A stretch of DNA of 64,000 nt from Devosia sp. 67-54 (GTDB lineage Bacteria; Pseudomonadota; Alphaproteobacteria; Rhizobiales; Devosiaceae), in NCBI RefSeq assembly GCF_001899075.1, contig NZ_MKVA01000005.1, positions 248,001 to 312,000 on the forward strand. The letters are read 5' to 3'. Within the stretch, counting starts at the first letter, position 1, and each line of letters starts with the position of its first letter. The position numbers were made by a program, and so were the translations under genes. Positions 1 to 8,115 of the stretch are shown here, in pieces. The notes below the pieces were generated by a model that was given only the letters and a program-made list of their open reading frames with translations, was not told the DNA's origin and did no database searches.

Positions 1-473
1 CCGGAATGGATGCCGGTGGCGGTGAGGATGAGATTGATGCCGCCGCCGATCGGCTGGTACAGCACGCGCCAGGTGAGGAAGGCGACGAAGGCCGGCATCG
101 CCCAGGGCAGCATCAGGAACGAGCGGAACAGGCCGCGGCCCGGCAGGTGCTGGTGCACGAGCAGCGCCAGGCCAAGCCCGATGCACAGCTTCAGCCCGTC
201 CGACACCAGCACCATCGTAATAGTGTTCCAGATGGACGAGACGAAGGTCGAGTTCTTGCTGAGATAGATGAAGTTGGCGAGGCCGATCCATTTGCCGACA
301 TTGCCCACCACCTGGTCGGTGAAGGAAATCCAGATGGCGAACAGGAACGGATAGGCGACGAGGCCGACGATCAGCAGCACCACCGGCGCCACCAGCAGAT
401 AAGCGAAGAGGGTCAGCCGCGAAACACCGCGGCGGGCCGGCAGGGCGCCTGGGGACTGGGTGATCTCGGCCAT
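1..473 (-). CDS. Sugar ABC transporter permease, MalF/UgpA type (partial, C-terminus outside window)
   Basis: Inner-membrane permease of a CUT1-type carbohydrate importer. The visible 157 residues open with a polar leader (MAEITQSPGALPARRG). A hydrophobic helix (LTLFAYLLVAPVVLLIVGLV) and the family segment YPFLFAIWISFTD follow, then further helices (LKLCIGLGLALLV, LFRSFLMLPWAMPAFVAFLT). This is the N-terminal half of a MalF-like protein of about 300 residues; the EAA loop is beyond the window edge. It lies directly downstream of a binding-protein gene on the same strand, with a terminator-like stem-loop between them. The family call is firm; the sugar is unknown. Confidence 0.9.
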   Translation of the reverse strand, partial: MAEITQSPGALPARRGVSRLTLFAYLLVAPVVLLIVGLVAYPFLFAIWISFTDQVVGNVGKWIGLANFIYLSKNSTFVSSIWNTITMVLVSDGLKLCIGLGLALLVHQHLPGRGLFRSFLMLPWAMPAFVAFLTWRVLYQPIGGGINLILTATGIHS

Positions 474-489
474 TCGTCCGCTGTCTGAG

Positions 490-524
490 AAAAAGGGGCG
501 GGCGGCCGGGAGGAGCCGCCCGCC
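490..524 (-). terminator. Stem-loop plus T-run between binding-protein and permease genes
   Basis: On the minus strand, perfect 10-bp arms (GGCGGGCGGC at 497-506 pairing with 515-524) enclose an 8-base loop and are followed by CC and five T. It has the form of an intrinsic terminator or attenuator. It sits after the binding-protein stop and before the permease start, so it probably lets only part of transcription continue into the permease. Confidence 0.7.
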
Positions 525-534
525 TGGCCGTCGG

Positions 535-1863
535 CTATTTGTACTTGTCGTAGATGTTCTGCGCCTGCGCCTGCGCTTCATCCATCGCCTTGTCGAAGTC
601 CCAGCCGTCGATCACCACGCGCTGCGCCATCTTGGGGATGATGAAGTTGGACGACATGTCGGCATAGGCGGCGTTGTAGACGTCGGGATAGGCCGGCGCC
701 GTGCCGTTCTGCGCCAGGCCGAGCAGGCCGACGAGGATGGAGTTGGAGCCGTCGAAGGCCTTGAGCTTCTCCTGCGCCTTCAGCACCGGGCCGTAGATGG
801 CGACGTTGAAATAGGCGTTCATGAAGTCGGGGTTCGACAGGTACTCGATCAGCGCCTTGGCCTCATCCTGCATCGGGCTCGCTTTCGGGATCACGCGCAG
901 TTGCACGTCGATCGGCGAGACCACGCCCTTGGGGCCGCCGGGCAGCGCGGAGAAGGCGCTGCTTTCGAACAGGTCCGGGTCGTCCTTCTTGGCGGCGATG
1001 CCCACCGAGCCGGTGTTGGCAATGAAGGCGGCCTGGCCGGCGAGATAGGCCTGGTTGTCGCCGGCGCCGTCCCAGGTGGTGTTGCCCGGCGGGAACACGC
1101 CCTTGTCCCAGGCGTCCTTCAGCCATTGCAGATAGGCGCGCGTTTCCTCCGACTTGATGGTGACCTTCTTGCCTTCGTCGTCGGCGATGCGGCCGCCATA
1201 GGCCTGCATGACGTTGATCTGCACGTTGCCGTCGCCGACATTGGAGAGGGCGAGGCCGAGGCCGTAGACCGGCGGGGCGTTGACGGCGGCCGCCTGTTCG
1301 GCGAGCTCGGCCCAGGTCTTGGGCGCGTCCTTGAAGCCCTTGGGCTCGAGCAGGTCCTTGCGGCGCAACAGCAGATTGCCGTTGACGCCGAACGGGATGC
1401 CGATGCGGCCGCCGGCGGCAGCGGTGGTGTCGCTGGCCTTGTCGGTGCCCGGATACCAGCCGCCCTGGGCGTCGCCGATCTTCTTGTAGAGATCGTCGAG
1501 GGTGGTGAAGACGCCCTGCCGGCCGAGCAGCAGGCCGAGCCCGAGCCCGACGTCGAGCGCGTCCGGCATGGAGTTGGAGGCGACCGCCGCCGAGACTTTC
1601 TGCGTCGTCTCGTTCTGGTTGATCATCACCACCTCGGTGGCGACGCCGTTCTTGGCGCCCCAATCGTTGATGGTGTCGACCAGCAGCTTATTGGCGTCGT
1701 CGGAGAAGATCAGGCCGCCCCAATAGGTCAGCTTCTTGCCCTGGGCGCGCGCCGGCGCCGCCAGGCCCGCCCCAAGCGCGACGGCGGCGGTGCTCGCCGC
1801 GGCAGCGCCCAGCACCTTGCGCCGTGTCCAGGGCGTCAACTTGGACTTGTCTGCCTCACTCAT
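535..1863 (-). CDS. Sugar ABC transporter substrate-binding protein (family 1), Tat-type leader
   Basis: Periplasmic solute-binding protein, 442 residues, the usual MalE/UgpB size. The N-terminus carries a twin-arginine-like motif (TRRKVLGAAAAS) followed by a hydrophobic stretch ending APARAQ, so export through Tat with signal peptidase cleavage is expected. The mature part starts KKLTYWGGLIFSDD, typical of extracellular binding protein family 1. The start at 1863 is preferred over an upstream ATG because AGGGAGGA lies about 9 bases before it and the leader motif is then correctly placed. It is transcribed ahead of the permease and divergently from a GntR-type regulator. The substrate is not inferable from sequence. 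Confidence 0.9.
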   Translation of the reverse strand: MSEADKSKLTPWTRRKVLGAAAASTAAVALGAGLAAPARAQGKKLTYWGGLIFSDDANKLLVDTINDWGAKNGVATEVVMINQNETTQKVSAAVASNSMPDALDVGLGLGLLLGRQGVFTTLDDLYKKIGDAQGGWYPGTDKASDTTAAAGGRIGIPFGVNGNLLLRRKDLLEPKGFKDAPKTWAELAEQAAAVNAPPVYGLGLALSNVGDGNVQINVMQAYGGRIADDEGKKVTIKSEETRAYLQWLKDAWDKGVFPPGNTTWDGAGDNQAYLAGQAAFIANTGSVGIAAKKDDPDLFESSAFSALPGGPKGVVSPIDVQLRVIPKASPMQDEAKALIEYLSNPDFMNAYFNVAIYGPVLKAQEKLKAFDGSNSILVGLLGLAQNGTAPAYPDVYNAAYADMSSNFIIPKMAQRVVIDGWDFDKAMDEAQAQAQNIYDKYK

Positions 1864-1949
1864 GTGGTCTTCCTCCCTCGGTCGCACCCCGGCCGGCCGG
1901 CCTCTCGCCGGCATCCGCCCCTTGCCGGTTGGTTGCGCGCCACCAGTTG

Positions 1950-2006
1950 AAATATATTTATTGGGGCGATAAAGGCGAGGCTAAGGGCCGGTCCTAGCGA
2001 TGTCAA
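1950..2006 (-). promoter_or_regulatory. Candidate promoter and operator in the divergent region
   Basis: On the minus strand TTGACA (2006-2001) is followed 17 bases later by TAGCCT (1983-1978), a plausible sigma-70 promoter for the leftward transporter. Downstream of it lies the perfect palindrome AAATATATTT (1950-1959), strikingly AT-rich in this DNA and a candidate site for the neighbouring GntR protein. Both assignments are inferred from pattern only. Confidence 0.35.
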
Positions 2007-2036
2007 CGAGCTAAACGGTGCCTTTCAGGGGGTGAA

Positions 2037-2699
2037 TTGGCAGCACGGGAACGAGCGGAGACAGCGCTGCATCCGGGCTATGCGGCGTTCTTTGCGGCGC
2101 TGGTGGAGCGGCGGATCAGCCTCGGCCAGACGCTGCGGCAGGACGAATTGTGCGACATCCTGGGCATCTCGCTGTCGCCGATGCGCGAGGCGACGACGCT
2201 GCTCGAAGCGGAGGGGCTGCTGACGGTACGGCGGCGCATCGGCATAACGATATTCTACCCGGACGTGCAGTTCGTGCGCGAGACGTTCCAGTTCCGCGGC
2301 ATGCTGGAGCGCGAGGGGCTGAGGCGCTTCGCGCGCACTGCGCCCGCCGGCTGGGTGGCGCGCAACCGCAAGGCGCATGACGACATCATCGCCTTCGTCA
2401 CCGAGGTCGATGACGAGAAGCGCTATCGCGCCCCGGTGCGGGCGCTGGAATCGGAGTTTCACGGCAGCTTCATCGGCGCCTTCGGCAACGCCGAAATGGC
2501 GTCGGTCTATGCGCGGCTGCAGCGCAAGATGTACCTGTTGCGGCTGATCAACCCCGAGGCGGTCAACACCGGCAGCACGATCAAGGCGATGCGCGAGCAC
2601 GTGGCGATCATCGACGCCGTCGAGGCGCGCGCCCCCGACGCCGCGGCCGATGCGCTCGACCGGCACCTGCAGGGCGTGCTGCACCGGGTGCTGGGATAG
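2037..2699 (+). CDS. GntR-family (FCD subfamily) transcriptional regulator
   Basis: DNA-binding regulator, 220 residues. The N-terminal winged helix-turn-helix is visible as ISLGQTLRQDELCDILGISL then SPMREATTLLEAEGLLTVRR, the GntR recognition pattern. The rest is helical with conserved polar residues (ESEFHGSF, REHVAIIDAV, DRHLQGVLHR), as in FCD ligand-binding domains that hold a metal and a small carboxylate or sugar acid. The start is a TTG with CAGGGGG 5-10 bases upstream; no ATG lies in frame before the HTH. It is divergent from the binding-protein gene and most likely regulates it. Confidence 0.85.
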   Translation: MAARERAETALHPGYAAFFAALVERRISLGQTLRQDELCDILGISLSPMREATTLLEAEGLLTVRRRIGITIFYPDVQFVRETFQFRGMLEREGLRRFARTAPAGWVARNRKAHDDIIAFVTEVDDEKRYRAPVRALESEFHGSFIGAFGNAEMASVYARLQRKMYLLRLINPEAVNTGSTIKAMREHVAIIDAVEARAPDAAADALDRHLQGVLHRVLG

Positions 2700-2702
2700 C
2701 TC

Positions 2703-3929
2703 CTACTTTTCGGCGGTGACGCCGAGGGCTGCCGGGCGGCGGGCCGACGCCAGCATCGGCGGCATCGGCAGGCCGCCGACGCCGAACAGGTCGTCGTGCA
2801 TGCGCTCCATGGCGACGCTGAGCGCGCCGATGAGGGCGGCGCGGTTGCCCAGCACGCTCGCCTCGATGCGGGGTGGCGTGGGGGTGCAGCGCGGCAAATA
2901 GCGGCGGATGGCCTCGAGCAGTTCGCTGCGCAGCCCGATGCTGCCGCCGAGGATGACGATCTCGGGGTCGAGCATGGCGCCGACGGCGGCGATGGCGAGC
3001 GCCATCAGCCGTGCCGTTTCCTCGACGGTGGCGATGGCGGCGGCATCGCCCGAAGCCAGCGCCGCGAAGATGTCGCGTACGGTGAGGCCGCGGCGGCCGC
3101 CGAAGCCGGCATAGCGCTCGGCGATGGCGGCGCTGCCCACCGAGGATTCGAAGGTGCCCAGCGCAAAGCCGCGCGGGTCGTAGGGGTCGCCGGCAAGCGG
3201 CAAATAGCCGATCTCGCCGGCGGCGCCGCGCGCGCCGCGCAGCAGATGGCCGTTGGCGATGATGCCCATGCCGACGCCGGTGCCGAAGGCGATGAAGACG
3301 AAATTGCCGATGCCGGCGCCGTGGCCGCGCCATTGCTCGCCGCGCGCCGCGAGGTTGACGTCGTTTTCGATCAGCACCGGGATGCCGAGCCGCTGTCGGA
3401 GCTGCGTCGGCACGTCGATCTCGCCGAAGCCGGGAATGTTGGGCACGAAATCGATGTGCGTGGTTTCGGACTGGAATACGCCGGGCGTGCCTAGAACGGC
3501 GATCCGGAGCTCGCGGGTGGTGACGCCGAGCTGGCCGGAAAGGGTTTCGATCTGCGCGGCGATCTGGTCGACGACGTAGAGGCCGCCGCGCGCATCGGTG
3601 GGCACCAGGCTCTCGGCGAGAGCATTGCCGACGAGGTCGCCGATGGCGACGTTGAGCTTGGTGCCGCCCAGATCGATGGCGGCGGCGAGGCCGGCCCGTC
3701 CGTCGATCTCGTACACCACCGCGCTGCGGCCGGGCTTGCCGCTGGTGCGGCCCTGCGGCTTCAGCCAGCCGGCCGTCTCGAGCTCGAACACCACCTCGGA
3801 GATGGTCTGCTTGCTGAGGCCGGTGCGCTTGGCGAGATCGGCGCGCGATGTCGGTCCATGCGCCAGGATGGCCTGGATGACGGCATAGAGCGAGATTTGT
3901 CGGGCAACGGGCGGATCGGGCGTTTCCAT
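2703..3929 (-). CDS. ROK-family transcriptional repressor
   Basis: NagC/Mlc/XylR-like sugar-responsive repressor, 408 residues. An N-terminal winged HTH (SRADLAKRTGLSKQTISEVV, about residues 28-47) is followed by the ROK actin-like fold, with the phosphate loop AAIDLGGTKLNVAIGD (about 83-98), IENDVNLAARGE and FGTGVGMGI. The CxCGxxGC zinc motif of classical ROK repressors is absent: after GAAGEIGYLPLAGDPYDPRG there is no cysteine cluster. The start at 3929 is chosen because the family HTH begins soon after it and AGAGG lies about 10 bases upstream. It is divergent from a glycosidase gene, with two TTTGTC-type operators in between. Confidence 0.88.
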   Translation of the reverse strand: METPDPPVARQISLYAVIQAILAHGPTSRADLAKRTGLSKQTISEVVFELETAGWLKPQGRTSGKPGRSAVVYEIDGRAGLAAAIDLGGTKLNVAIGDLVGNALAESLVPTDARGGLYVVDQIAAQIETLSGQLGVTTRELRIAVLGTPGVFQSETTHIDFVPNIPGFGEIDVPTQLRQRLGIPVLIENDVNLAARGEQWRGHGAGIGNFVFIAFGTGVGMGIIANGHLLRGARGAAGEIGYLPLAGDPYDPRGFALGTFESSVGSAAIAERYAGFGGRRGLTVRDIFAALASGDAAAIATVEETARLMALAIAAVGAMLDPEIVILGGSIGLRSELLEAIRRYLPRCTPTPPRIEASVLGNRAALIGALSVAMERMHDDLFGVGGLPMPPMLASARRPAALGVTAEK

Positions 3930-3946
3930 ACGACGATGCCTCTTGG

Positions 3947-3967
3947 TTTGTCCGGGACACTGACAAA
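3947..3967. promoter_or_regulatory. Candidate ROK operator 1 (TTTGTC-N9-GACAAA)
   Basis: A 21-bp perfect interrupted palindrome, TTTGTC, nine bases, GACAAA, starting 18 bases upstream of the ROK start codon. A close copy lies 95 bp further on (4042-4062). Position and symmetry suggest autoregulation by the ROK protein. No binding data exist in the sequence. Confidence 0.5.
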
Positions 3968-4041
3968 TAAGCAGGCCGGCGTCAAATGCCGGCGTGAGTT
4001 TCGGGCTCGCATTGCGAGAACGGACGCAGATTTTTGCGCAA

Positions 4042-4062
4042 TTTGTCCGGGTCCTTGACATA
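4042..4062. promoter_or_regulatory. Candidate ROK operator 2 overlapping a TTGACA -35 box
   Basis: This copy matches operator 1 at 17 of 21 positions (TTTGTCCGGG, then TTGACATA). Its right half contains a perfect TTGACA (4055-4060) reading towards the glycosidase, so a bound repressor would cover the -35. A further 15-bp perfect palindrome, CTGTCCG-G-CGGACAG, lies at 4102-4116 and shares the GTCCG core. Confidence 0.5.
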
Positions 4063-4164
4063 CAGGCGCGTCTGTCGCCACAGTGTCGTGTGGTTCGAAC
4101 ACTGTCCGGCGGACAGAGGGGGCGGCAGGATGGCGACGTGCTTTGACATCGCTCAGCCGTTGCA

Positions 4165-4187
4165 CCGGGGCGGAAGCGCCGCCCCGG
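4165..4187 (+). promoter_or_regulatory. 9-bp stem-loop just before the glycosidase start
   Basis: CCGGGGCGG (4165-4173), a five-base loop and CCGCCCCGG (4179-4187) form a perfect stem. It would bury any ribosome-binding site for an ATG at 4192 but leaves the ATG at 4222 free, one reason the later start is used here. Confidence 0.4.
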
Positions 4188-4221
4188 CAGCATGCCGGTC
4201 GGCCCCCGTCCGGGTGGCATC

Positions 4222-5976
4222 ATGCTGACGCCGCGCGCCGATGGGGCGCTCCTCGCCGAGGCGCCGGTGCTGCTGCCGGTGATGGCGCCGCGGCTGCAGG
4301 GCGACGTCTTTCCCGATGGCGCCGTCGATCTGTCATTGTGGGGCGTCGGCCGGCTGGGCCGGGTACGATTCTCGCCGCTCGCCGGTCCCTATGTCTATGC
4401 GCCGAACCGGGTGATCGGCCGCAACGGCAGCATCCATGTGGCGCAGTCGGCGCCGGTGCTGCTGGTGCGCGGTGGCGGCGCCGCGCGGGTATTTCCGGCG
4501 CGTCGCTGCGCCTGGTGGCACGAGATCGCCGCGGCCGAGGCGCGGCCGGTCTGGCGGGCGACCGCCGCCGGGCGCGTCATGGAACTGCCCTGGGGCGTGC
4601 TGCAGGTCGAGCAGCGCGGCGACGATTTGCTGCTGGCGGTGGGCGTCGACCAGGCGGAGGCGGCGCGCGCGATGCGGCTCACGGCCGACCAGATCGTCGC
4701 CGAGGCCGAGGCGTATGTCCGCCGTTGCGACCTGATGGCGGAGGCCGATCCGCTGCTGCGGAGCATGGTCGTACAGGGCGTGCACGCAGCCCTGTCGAGC
4801 ATCCGCGCCGACGAGCAGGGCGGCTTTGCCGGGCTCGCCGCCGGGCAGGCCTACAGCTCGCCGGCGCGCACCTATTATCGCGACGGCTACTGGACGCTGC
4901 AGCCGCTGCTGGCGCTGCGGCCGGACGCGGTGCGCGAGCAGATCCGGTTGCTCGCCAAGGGGGTGCAGCCGGACGGCGAAGCGCCCAGCGGGGTGATCCT
5001 GTCGGGTCGCGCGCAGTCGAAGGCGTGGCGGGCGTTCCGCGACCACCCCGACCGCTACAAGGAACATCACCTGCGGCCGGAGGATTGGTGGAGCGACCAT
5101 TTCGACAGCCCGCTGTTCTTCGTGCTCACCGTCGGCGACTATGTGCGCGAGACCGGCGACAGCGCGGAAGCCGAACGGCACTGGCCGGTCATCGCCGCCA
5201 TCCTGGAACGCTATTTCAGGCTGGCGGGGCCGGACGGGCTGCCGCTGAAGCCGCGGCACGACCGCGACTGGGCCGACAATGTGTATCGCGAAGGGCTGGT
5301 GGCGTACGACCTCGGCCTGTGGGTCGGAGCGCTCGACGTGGCGGCGCGGCTCGGCGCGACGCTCGATCCGGTACTGGCGGCGCGGGCGCGCGAGGCGGCG
5401 GCACGGGCCCGGCGCACGATCGACGGGCGGCTCTGGGTCGAGGCGCGGCAGGGCTATGCCGATTATGCGACGCCGGACGGCTTCGTCGAGGATCACCTCG
5501 TTCTCGACAGCCTGACGCTCAGCCGCTACGACGCGGTGCCCGACGAGCAGGCGGTGCGGGTGCTGCGCTCGATCGAGCGTACGCTGGAATCGCGGCACAA
5601 CACCGAGCAGCCCTATGGCGACTGGGGCATGCTGTGCGCCTATCCGCCGTTCAAGCGCGCGCGTGACATCCGCGCCAAGACGGCGTTCCCGTTCCGCTAT
5701 CACAATGGTTCCGACTGGCCCTATCTCGACGGGCTCTACGCCGAGGAGCGGCTGCGCCGCGGGCTGGGCGGCGCGCGCTATCCGCTGCTGCGCTGGTGGG
5801 AGATGTGCCTCGCCAATGGCTGGGCCGGGGCGGTCGAATATTTCTCGCCGCCGTTCGGGCGCGGCTCGGCGCTGCAGGGCTGGAGCGCGATGCCGGCGGC
5901 GGTGGCGCTCAAATACGGCGCGGCGGCGCTGGACGAGTCGCCATCCGTGCGCCGCACGGCGGAGGCGGTGTCATGA
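4222..5976 (+). CDS. Six-hairpin (alpha/alpha) glycoside hydrolase, family undetermined
   Basis: Probable cytoplasmic glycosidase, 584 residues, with no signal peptide. The N-terminal third is beta-rich. The remainder has repeated helical hairpins with aromatic and acidic motifs typical of six-hairpin glycosidases: TYYRDGYWTLQPLL, HDRDWADNVYREGLVAYDLG, HNTEQPYGDWGM, RYHNGSDWPYLDGLYA and GSALQGWSAMPA. The acids in RDWADN and NGSDWPYLDG are candidate catalytic residues. The layout recalls GH63/GH133-like amylo-glucosidases, but I cannot place it in a family. The start at 4222 follows GGGTGG; an ATG at 4192 would add 10 residues but sits behind a hairpin. It is divergent from the ROK regulator and tail-to-tail with a GNAT gene. 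Confidence 0.75.
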   Translation: MLTPRADGALLAEAPVLLPVMAPRLQGDVFPDGAVDLSLWGVGRLGRVRFSPLAGPYVYAPNRVIGRNGSIHVAQSAPVLLVRGGGAARVFPARRCAWWHEIAAAEARPVWRATAAGRVMELPWGVLQVEQRGDDLLLAVGVDQAEAARAMRLTADQIVAEAEAYVRRCDLMAEADPLLRSMVVQGVHAALSSIRADEQGGFAGLAAGQAYSSPARTYYRDGYWTLQPLLALRPDAVREQIRLLAKGVQPDGEAPSGVILSGRAQSKAWRAFRDHPDRYKEHHLRPEDWWSDHFDSPLFFVLTVGDYVRETGDSAEAERHWPVIAAILERYFRLAGPDGLPLKPRHDRDWADNVYREGLVAYDLGLWVGALDVAARLGATLDPVLAARAREAAARARRTIDGRLWVEARQGYADYATPDGFVEDHLVLDSLTLSRYDAVPDEQAVRVLRSIERTLESRHNTEQPYGDWGMLCAYPPFKRARDIRAKTAFPFRYHNGSDWPYLDGLYAEERLRRGLGGARYPLLRWWEMCLANGWAGAVEYFSPPFGRGSALQGWSAMPAAVALKYGAAALDESPSVRRTAEAVS

Positions 5977-5993
5977 TGGCCGCGACGTCGGGC

Positions 5994-6611
5994 TCAGCGC
6001 AGCGTCATGGCGTAGGTCACGTGGCCGGGGCCGCTGATGTCGGTGAAGCCGACATGGGAGTAGAAGCCCTTGGCGCGTTCATTGTCGGGGCTGACCCCGA
6101 GCTGCACGCCAGAAACGCCGGCGCGGCGCAGGGCATCGAGCTCGGTCTCGATCATGCGGCGGCCCCAGCCGCCGGACTGCGCTTCGGGCAGCAGATTGAT
6201 GTGCAGATGGGCGGGATAGTCCTGCAGCGCCGTCTCATGCCGCTCGGGCGTGGCGATGCGGCGCAGCACGCCCTCGTCGAGCGGCTTCTGCGGCGTCATG
6301 CCGGCCACTTCGGCGCGCACCTTCGGCCACCAGTCGCGCTCGAGCCGTGCCTCGAAGGCGACGGTGTCGGGGGCGGCGACGACATAGCCCAGCACGCGGT
6401 CGCCGTCGGCGAGCAGGAAGGCGAAATCCGGCTCCAGCGCGCCATAGGGCGCGGCCCAGATGTAGCCGGGCAGCCGGCGGTCGCTGTAGAGCGCGCTGGC
6501 GTCGACGCCGCTGTCGGCGGTCAGCAGGCAGATTTCGTAGAGCGCCGCCATGTCGTGCGGCTCGAAGCGGCGGATGCGGTACGCCGCACGCGGTTCATTG
6601 GTCATCGTCAA
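5994..6611 (-). CDS. GNAT-family N-acetyltransferase resembling the HAT-like domain of O-GlcNAcases
   Basis: 205-residue acetyltransferase-fold protein. The N-terminal segment (MAALYEICLLTADSGVDAS, then LYSDRRLPGYIWAAPY) resembles the HAT-like domain that follows the catalytic domain in animal O-GlcNAcase and is found free-standing in bacteria. The acetyl-CoA loop region reads HINLLPEAQSGGWGRRMIET; QSGGWGRRM matches the Q/RxxGxG/A motif. The C-terminus FYSHVGFTDISG is the usual GNAT beta-bulge strand. It is convergent with the glycosidase (17 bases between stops). The substrate is unknown; the gene's place among amino-sugar genes suggests an amino sugar, as inference. Confidence 0.75.
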   Translation of the reverse strand: MTMTNEPRAAYRIRRFEPHDMAALYEICLLTADSGVDASALYSDRRLPGYIWAAPYGALEPDFAFLLADGDRVLGYVVAAPDTVAFEARLERDWWPKVRAEVAGMTPQKPLDEGVLRRIATPERHETALQDYPAHLHINLLPEAQSGGWGRRMIETELDALRRAGVSGVQLGVSPDNERAKGFYSHVGFTDISGPGHVTYAMTLR

Positions 6612-6723
6612 TCCTGTCGCCGGACCTGGCCGGCGTCAGCGAGCTACCGTTCCCGGGATCGTCGCGCAAGCCCGATCGCGGGGACAACGATCAACACAAT
6701 CCACGGAAAGGGAGACTGGACTC

Positions 6724-8046
6724 ATGCATGACACTCTCAGCAACCGCCTGCGGCTCGGGGCCGCGGGCATCGCCGTAGCGGCGCTTGCCGCCGGCCTCGG
6801 CGGCGCCGCGCAGGCGCAGACGCTGGTCACCTGGGACGACTATACCGATGTCGGCCAGAATGCGGTGATCGAGCAGCTCAACAAGAACTTCGAGGCGGCG
6901 CATCCCGGCGTCACCATCAACCGCACGGCGCGCACCTTCGACGATCTGTCGATGACGCTGAAGCTCACGGTCGCCGCCGGAAACGGGCCGCAGGTGACCA
7001 AGGTCAACCAGGGCGCCGCCGACCAGGGCACCATGGTCAAGCAGAAGCTGCTGCTGCCCATCGACGACTACGTGAAGCAGTATGGCTGGGACAAGCGGTT
7101 CGGCGAGGGCGTGCTGGCGCGCATGCAATGGTCCGACAGCGGCCAGTTCGGCGAGGGCCACTATTATGGCGTGTCCGGCCTCGGCGAAATGGTGGGTCTC
7201 TTCTACAACCAGAAGGTGCTGTCCGACGCCGGCATCTCGACGCCGCCAAAGACCTTCGAAGAGCTTCTCGCCGACGCCGATGCGCTGCACGCCAAGGGCG
7301 TTCCGGCCTTCGCCATCGGCACGGCCAAGCAGCATATCGCGCTCCACATGCTCACCGGCATGGAGCAGGCCCATATCGACGCCTCCAACCGCAAGGCGCT
7401 CGACGACGTGATCTACGGCCGCGGTGGCACCTTCAAGACCCAGGCGGCGCTCGATGCGGCGACCACCATGCAGAAATGGGCCAAGGAGGGCTATTTCATC
7501 GACGGCTATTCCGGCATCGCCGGCAATGACGCGGTGCAGCTGTTCGTTGCCGGGCAGGGCGCCTTCCTGCTCGACGGCACCTGGTACTTCGGTGACATGC
7601 AGGCCAACCCGGACATCCACTTCATGCCGGTGCCAGCGCCGGCCGGCGTCAGCAAGCCGCTGACGGTGGGCGGTGTCGACCTCAGCTGGTCGATCACCTC
7701 CAACGCCAAGGACAAGGCGACGCAGGACCTGGCGGCCCAGTACATGGACTACATGGTGTCGCCCGAGGCGGCGAATGTGTGGGCGGCGGCGGGCTTCTTC
7801 CCGTCCTCGACCCCGACCGACGACAGCGCCGTCAAGAGCCCGCTGCTCAAGGAAGGCCTCGCCATGTGGAAGACCATCACCGAGAACAACGCGCTCGGCC
7901 ACTATGCCGACTGGGCGAGCCCGACGATGCTCAAGACCTATGACGACAACATGCCCCATCTGCTGGCCGGCGACATGACTCCGCAGGCCTTCGTGGATGC
8001 GCTCGATGCCGACTACCAGGCCTACATGAAGAGCGTCGGCAAGTAA
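6724..8046 (+). CDS. Sugar ABC transporter substrate-binding protein (family 1)
   Basis: Periplasmic binding protein, 440 residues. A Sec signal peptide is clear: MHDTLSNRLRLG, then a hydrophobic core ending GGAAQAQ. The mature protein begins TLVTWDDYTDVGQNAVIEQL, a standard MalE/UgpB opening, and keeps the family segments GEMVGLFYNQKVLSDAG and FVAGQGAFLLDGTWYFGDM. The ATG at 6724 has GGAAAGGGAG about 9 bases upstream; an earlier in-frame start would put the signal peptide inside the protein. It leads an operon with two permeases. No ATPase gene accompanies it, so a shared MalK/UgpC-type ATPase from elsewhere is likely. Confidence 0.92.
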   Translation: MHDTLSNRLRLGAAGIAVAALAAGLGGAAQAQTLVTWDDYTDVGQNAVIEQLNKNFEAAHPGVTINRTARTFDDLSMTLKLTVAAGNGPQVTKVNQGAADQGTMVKQKLLLPIDDYVKQYGWDKRFGEGVLARMQWSDSGQFGEGHYYGVSGLGEMVGLFYNQKVLSDAGISTPPKTFEELLADADALHAKGVPAFAIGTAKQHIALHMLTGMEQAHIDASNRKALDDVIYGRGGTFKTQAALDAATTMQKWAKEGYFIDGYSGIAGNDAVQLFVAGQGAFLLDGTWYFGDMQANPDIHFMPVPAPAGVSKPLTVGGVDLSWSITSNAKDKATQDLAAQYMDYMVSPEAANVWAAAGFFPSSTPTDDSAVKSPLLKEGLAMWKTITENNALGHYADWASPTMLKTYDDNMPHLLAGDMTPQAFVDALDADYQAYMKSVGK

Positions 8047-8062
8047 CAAGCCCTCGACAACC

Positions 8063-8096
8063 GGCCGCGGCTGCCCGCAAGGTAGCCGCGGCCTTT
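8063..8096 (+). terminator. Intercistronic stem-loop after the binding-protein gene
   Basis: GGCCGCGGCT (8063-8072) pairs perfectly with AGCCGCGGCC (8084-8093) across an 11-base loop, followed by TTT. It probably works as a leaky terminator or mRNA 3'-end protector that raises binding-protein dosage over permease. Confidence 0.6.
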
Positions 8097-8115
8097 CGCA
8101 ACGGCCGGGGGGACG

